From Odontesthes bonariensis (lineage: Eukaryota > Chordata > Actinopteri > Atheriniformes > Atherinopsidae), in the NCBI RefSeq assembly GCF_027942865.1, contig NC_134509.1, forward strand, positions 12,488,017-12,552,016: a stretch of 64,000 bases of DNA, written 5' to 3'. Below the pieces are notes generated by a model, which was given only the letters and a program-made list of their open reading frames with translations, was not told the DNA's origin and made no database searches. The position numbers were made by a program, and so were the translations under genes. Shown in pieces: positions 63,831 to 64,000 of the stretch. How positions within the stretch are numbered: position 1 is the first letter of the stretch; each line of letters begins with the position of its first letter.

Positions 63831-64000
63831 GGGCCACTGCCGTAATGATGCATGCGTGCGATTGTCACTGCTGATGCACCGTGTTGTCAGCTAAGCAAGA
63901 ACACCGATTTCAAACTCATGAAACTCTTGAAAACCTTTCAGCGTGAGCGACTCATCCTGAGTCAGTCACAGTGGCGGGTACTCACGAGTGGGAGTTTTTA
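63831..64000. other. Window edge, nothing recognised
   Basis: No feature could be supported in the last 170 bases. Confidence 0.4.

Overview
The window is vertebrate nuclear DNA, almost certainly from a ray-finned (teleost) fish. Genes are split by GT-AG introns, intergenic DNA is AT-rich, and the repeats are typical fish families: Tc1-like transposons, L2-type LINE ends, BED-finger hAT relics and CA/TG microsatellites. I found three confident protein-coding genes, all on the minus strand. I reconstructed their coding exons by hand from splice sites and reading-frame continuity.

Layout. 1-17.9 kb is a gene-poor stretch holding a broken Tc1-like transposon (1.2-2.3 kb), a striking hairpin (3.95 kb), two LINE 3' tails (10.3 and 12.1 kb) and at least one block that looks like a conserved regulatory element (15.3-15.5 kb). 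17.9-21.5 kb is egr4, a two-exon immediate-early zinc-finger transcription factor, with its 3' UTR and a promoter carrying a TATA box, a perfect CArG/SRE and a CRE-like site. 21.5-32 kb is intergenic with an old repeat (23.6-23.9 kb), a second Tc1-like relic (25.4-26.1 kb) and an unexplained GC-richer block (31.1-31.7 kb). 32.0-41.0 kb is mogs (ER glucosidase I, four coding exons, 845 aa). 41.2-43.3 kb is a dead L2-type LINE that fills the space between mogs and pdcd4. 43.4-62 kb is pdcd4 (translation inhibitor, eleven coding exons, 468 aa). 62-64 kb carries a hAT-like element into which a tRNA-derived SINE and another dispersed repeat are inserted.

The three genes do not form one pathway. 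egr4 is a stimulus-induced DNA-binding regulator, mogs trims the first glucose from N-glycans in the ER, and pdcd4 blocks the helicase eIF4A. Human EGR4 and MOGS both lie on 2p13, whereas PDCD4 lies on 10q25, so the window appears to span a boundary between two ancestral linkage blocks. I saw no novel multi-gene system. The most interesting leads are regulatory or evolutionary: the egr4 promoter, apparent loss of the beta-TrCP degron and the miR-21 seed site in this pdcd4, the 3.95-kb hairpin, and the candidate conserved element at 15.4 kb.
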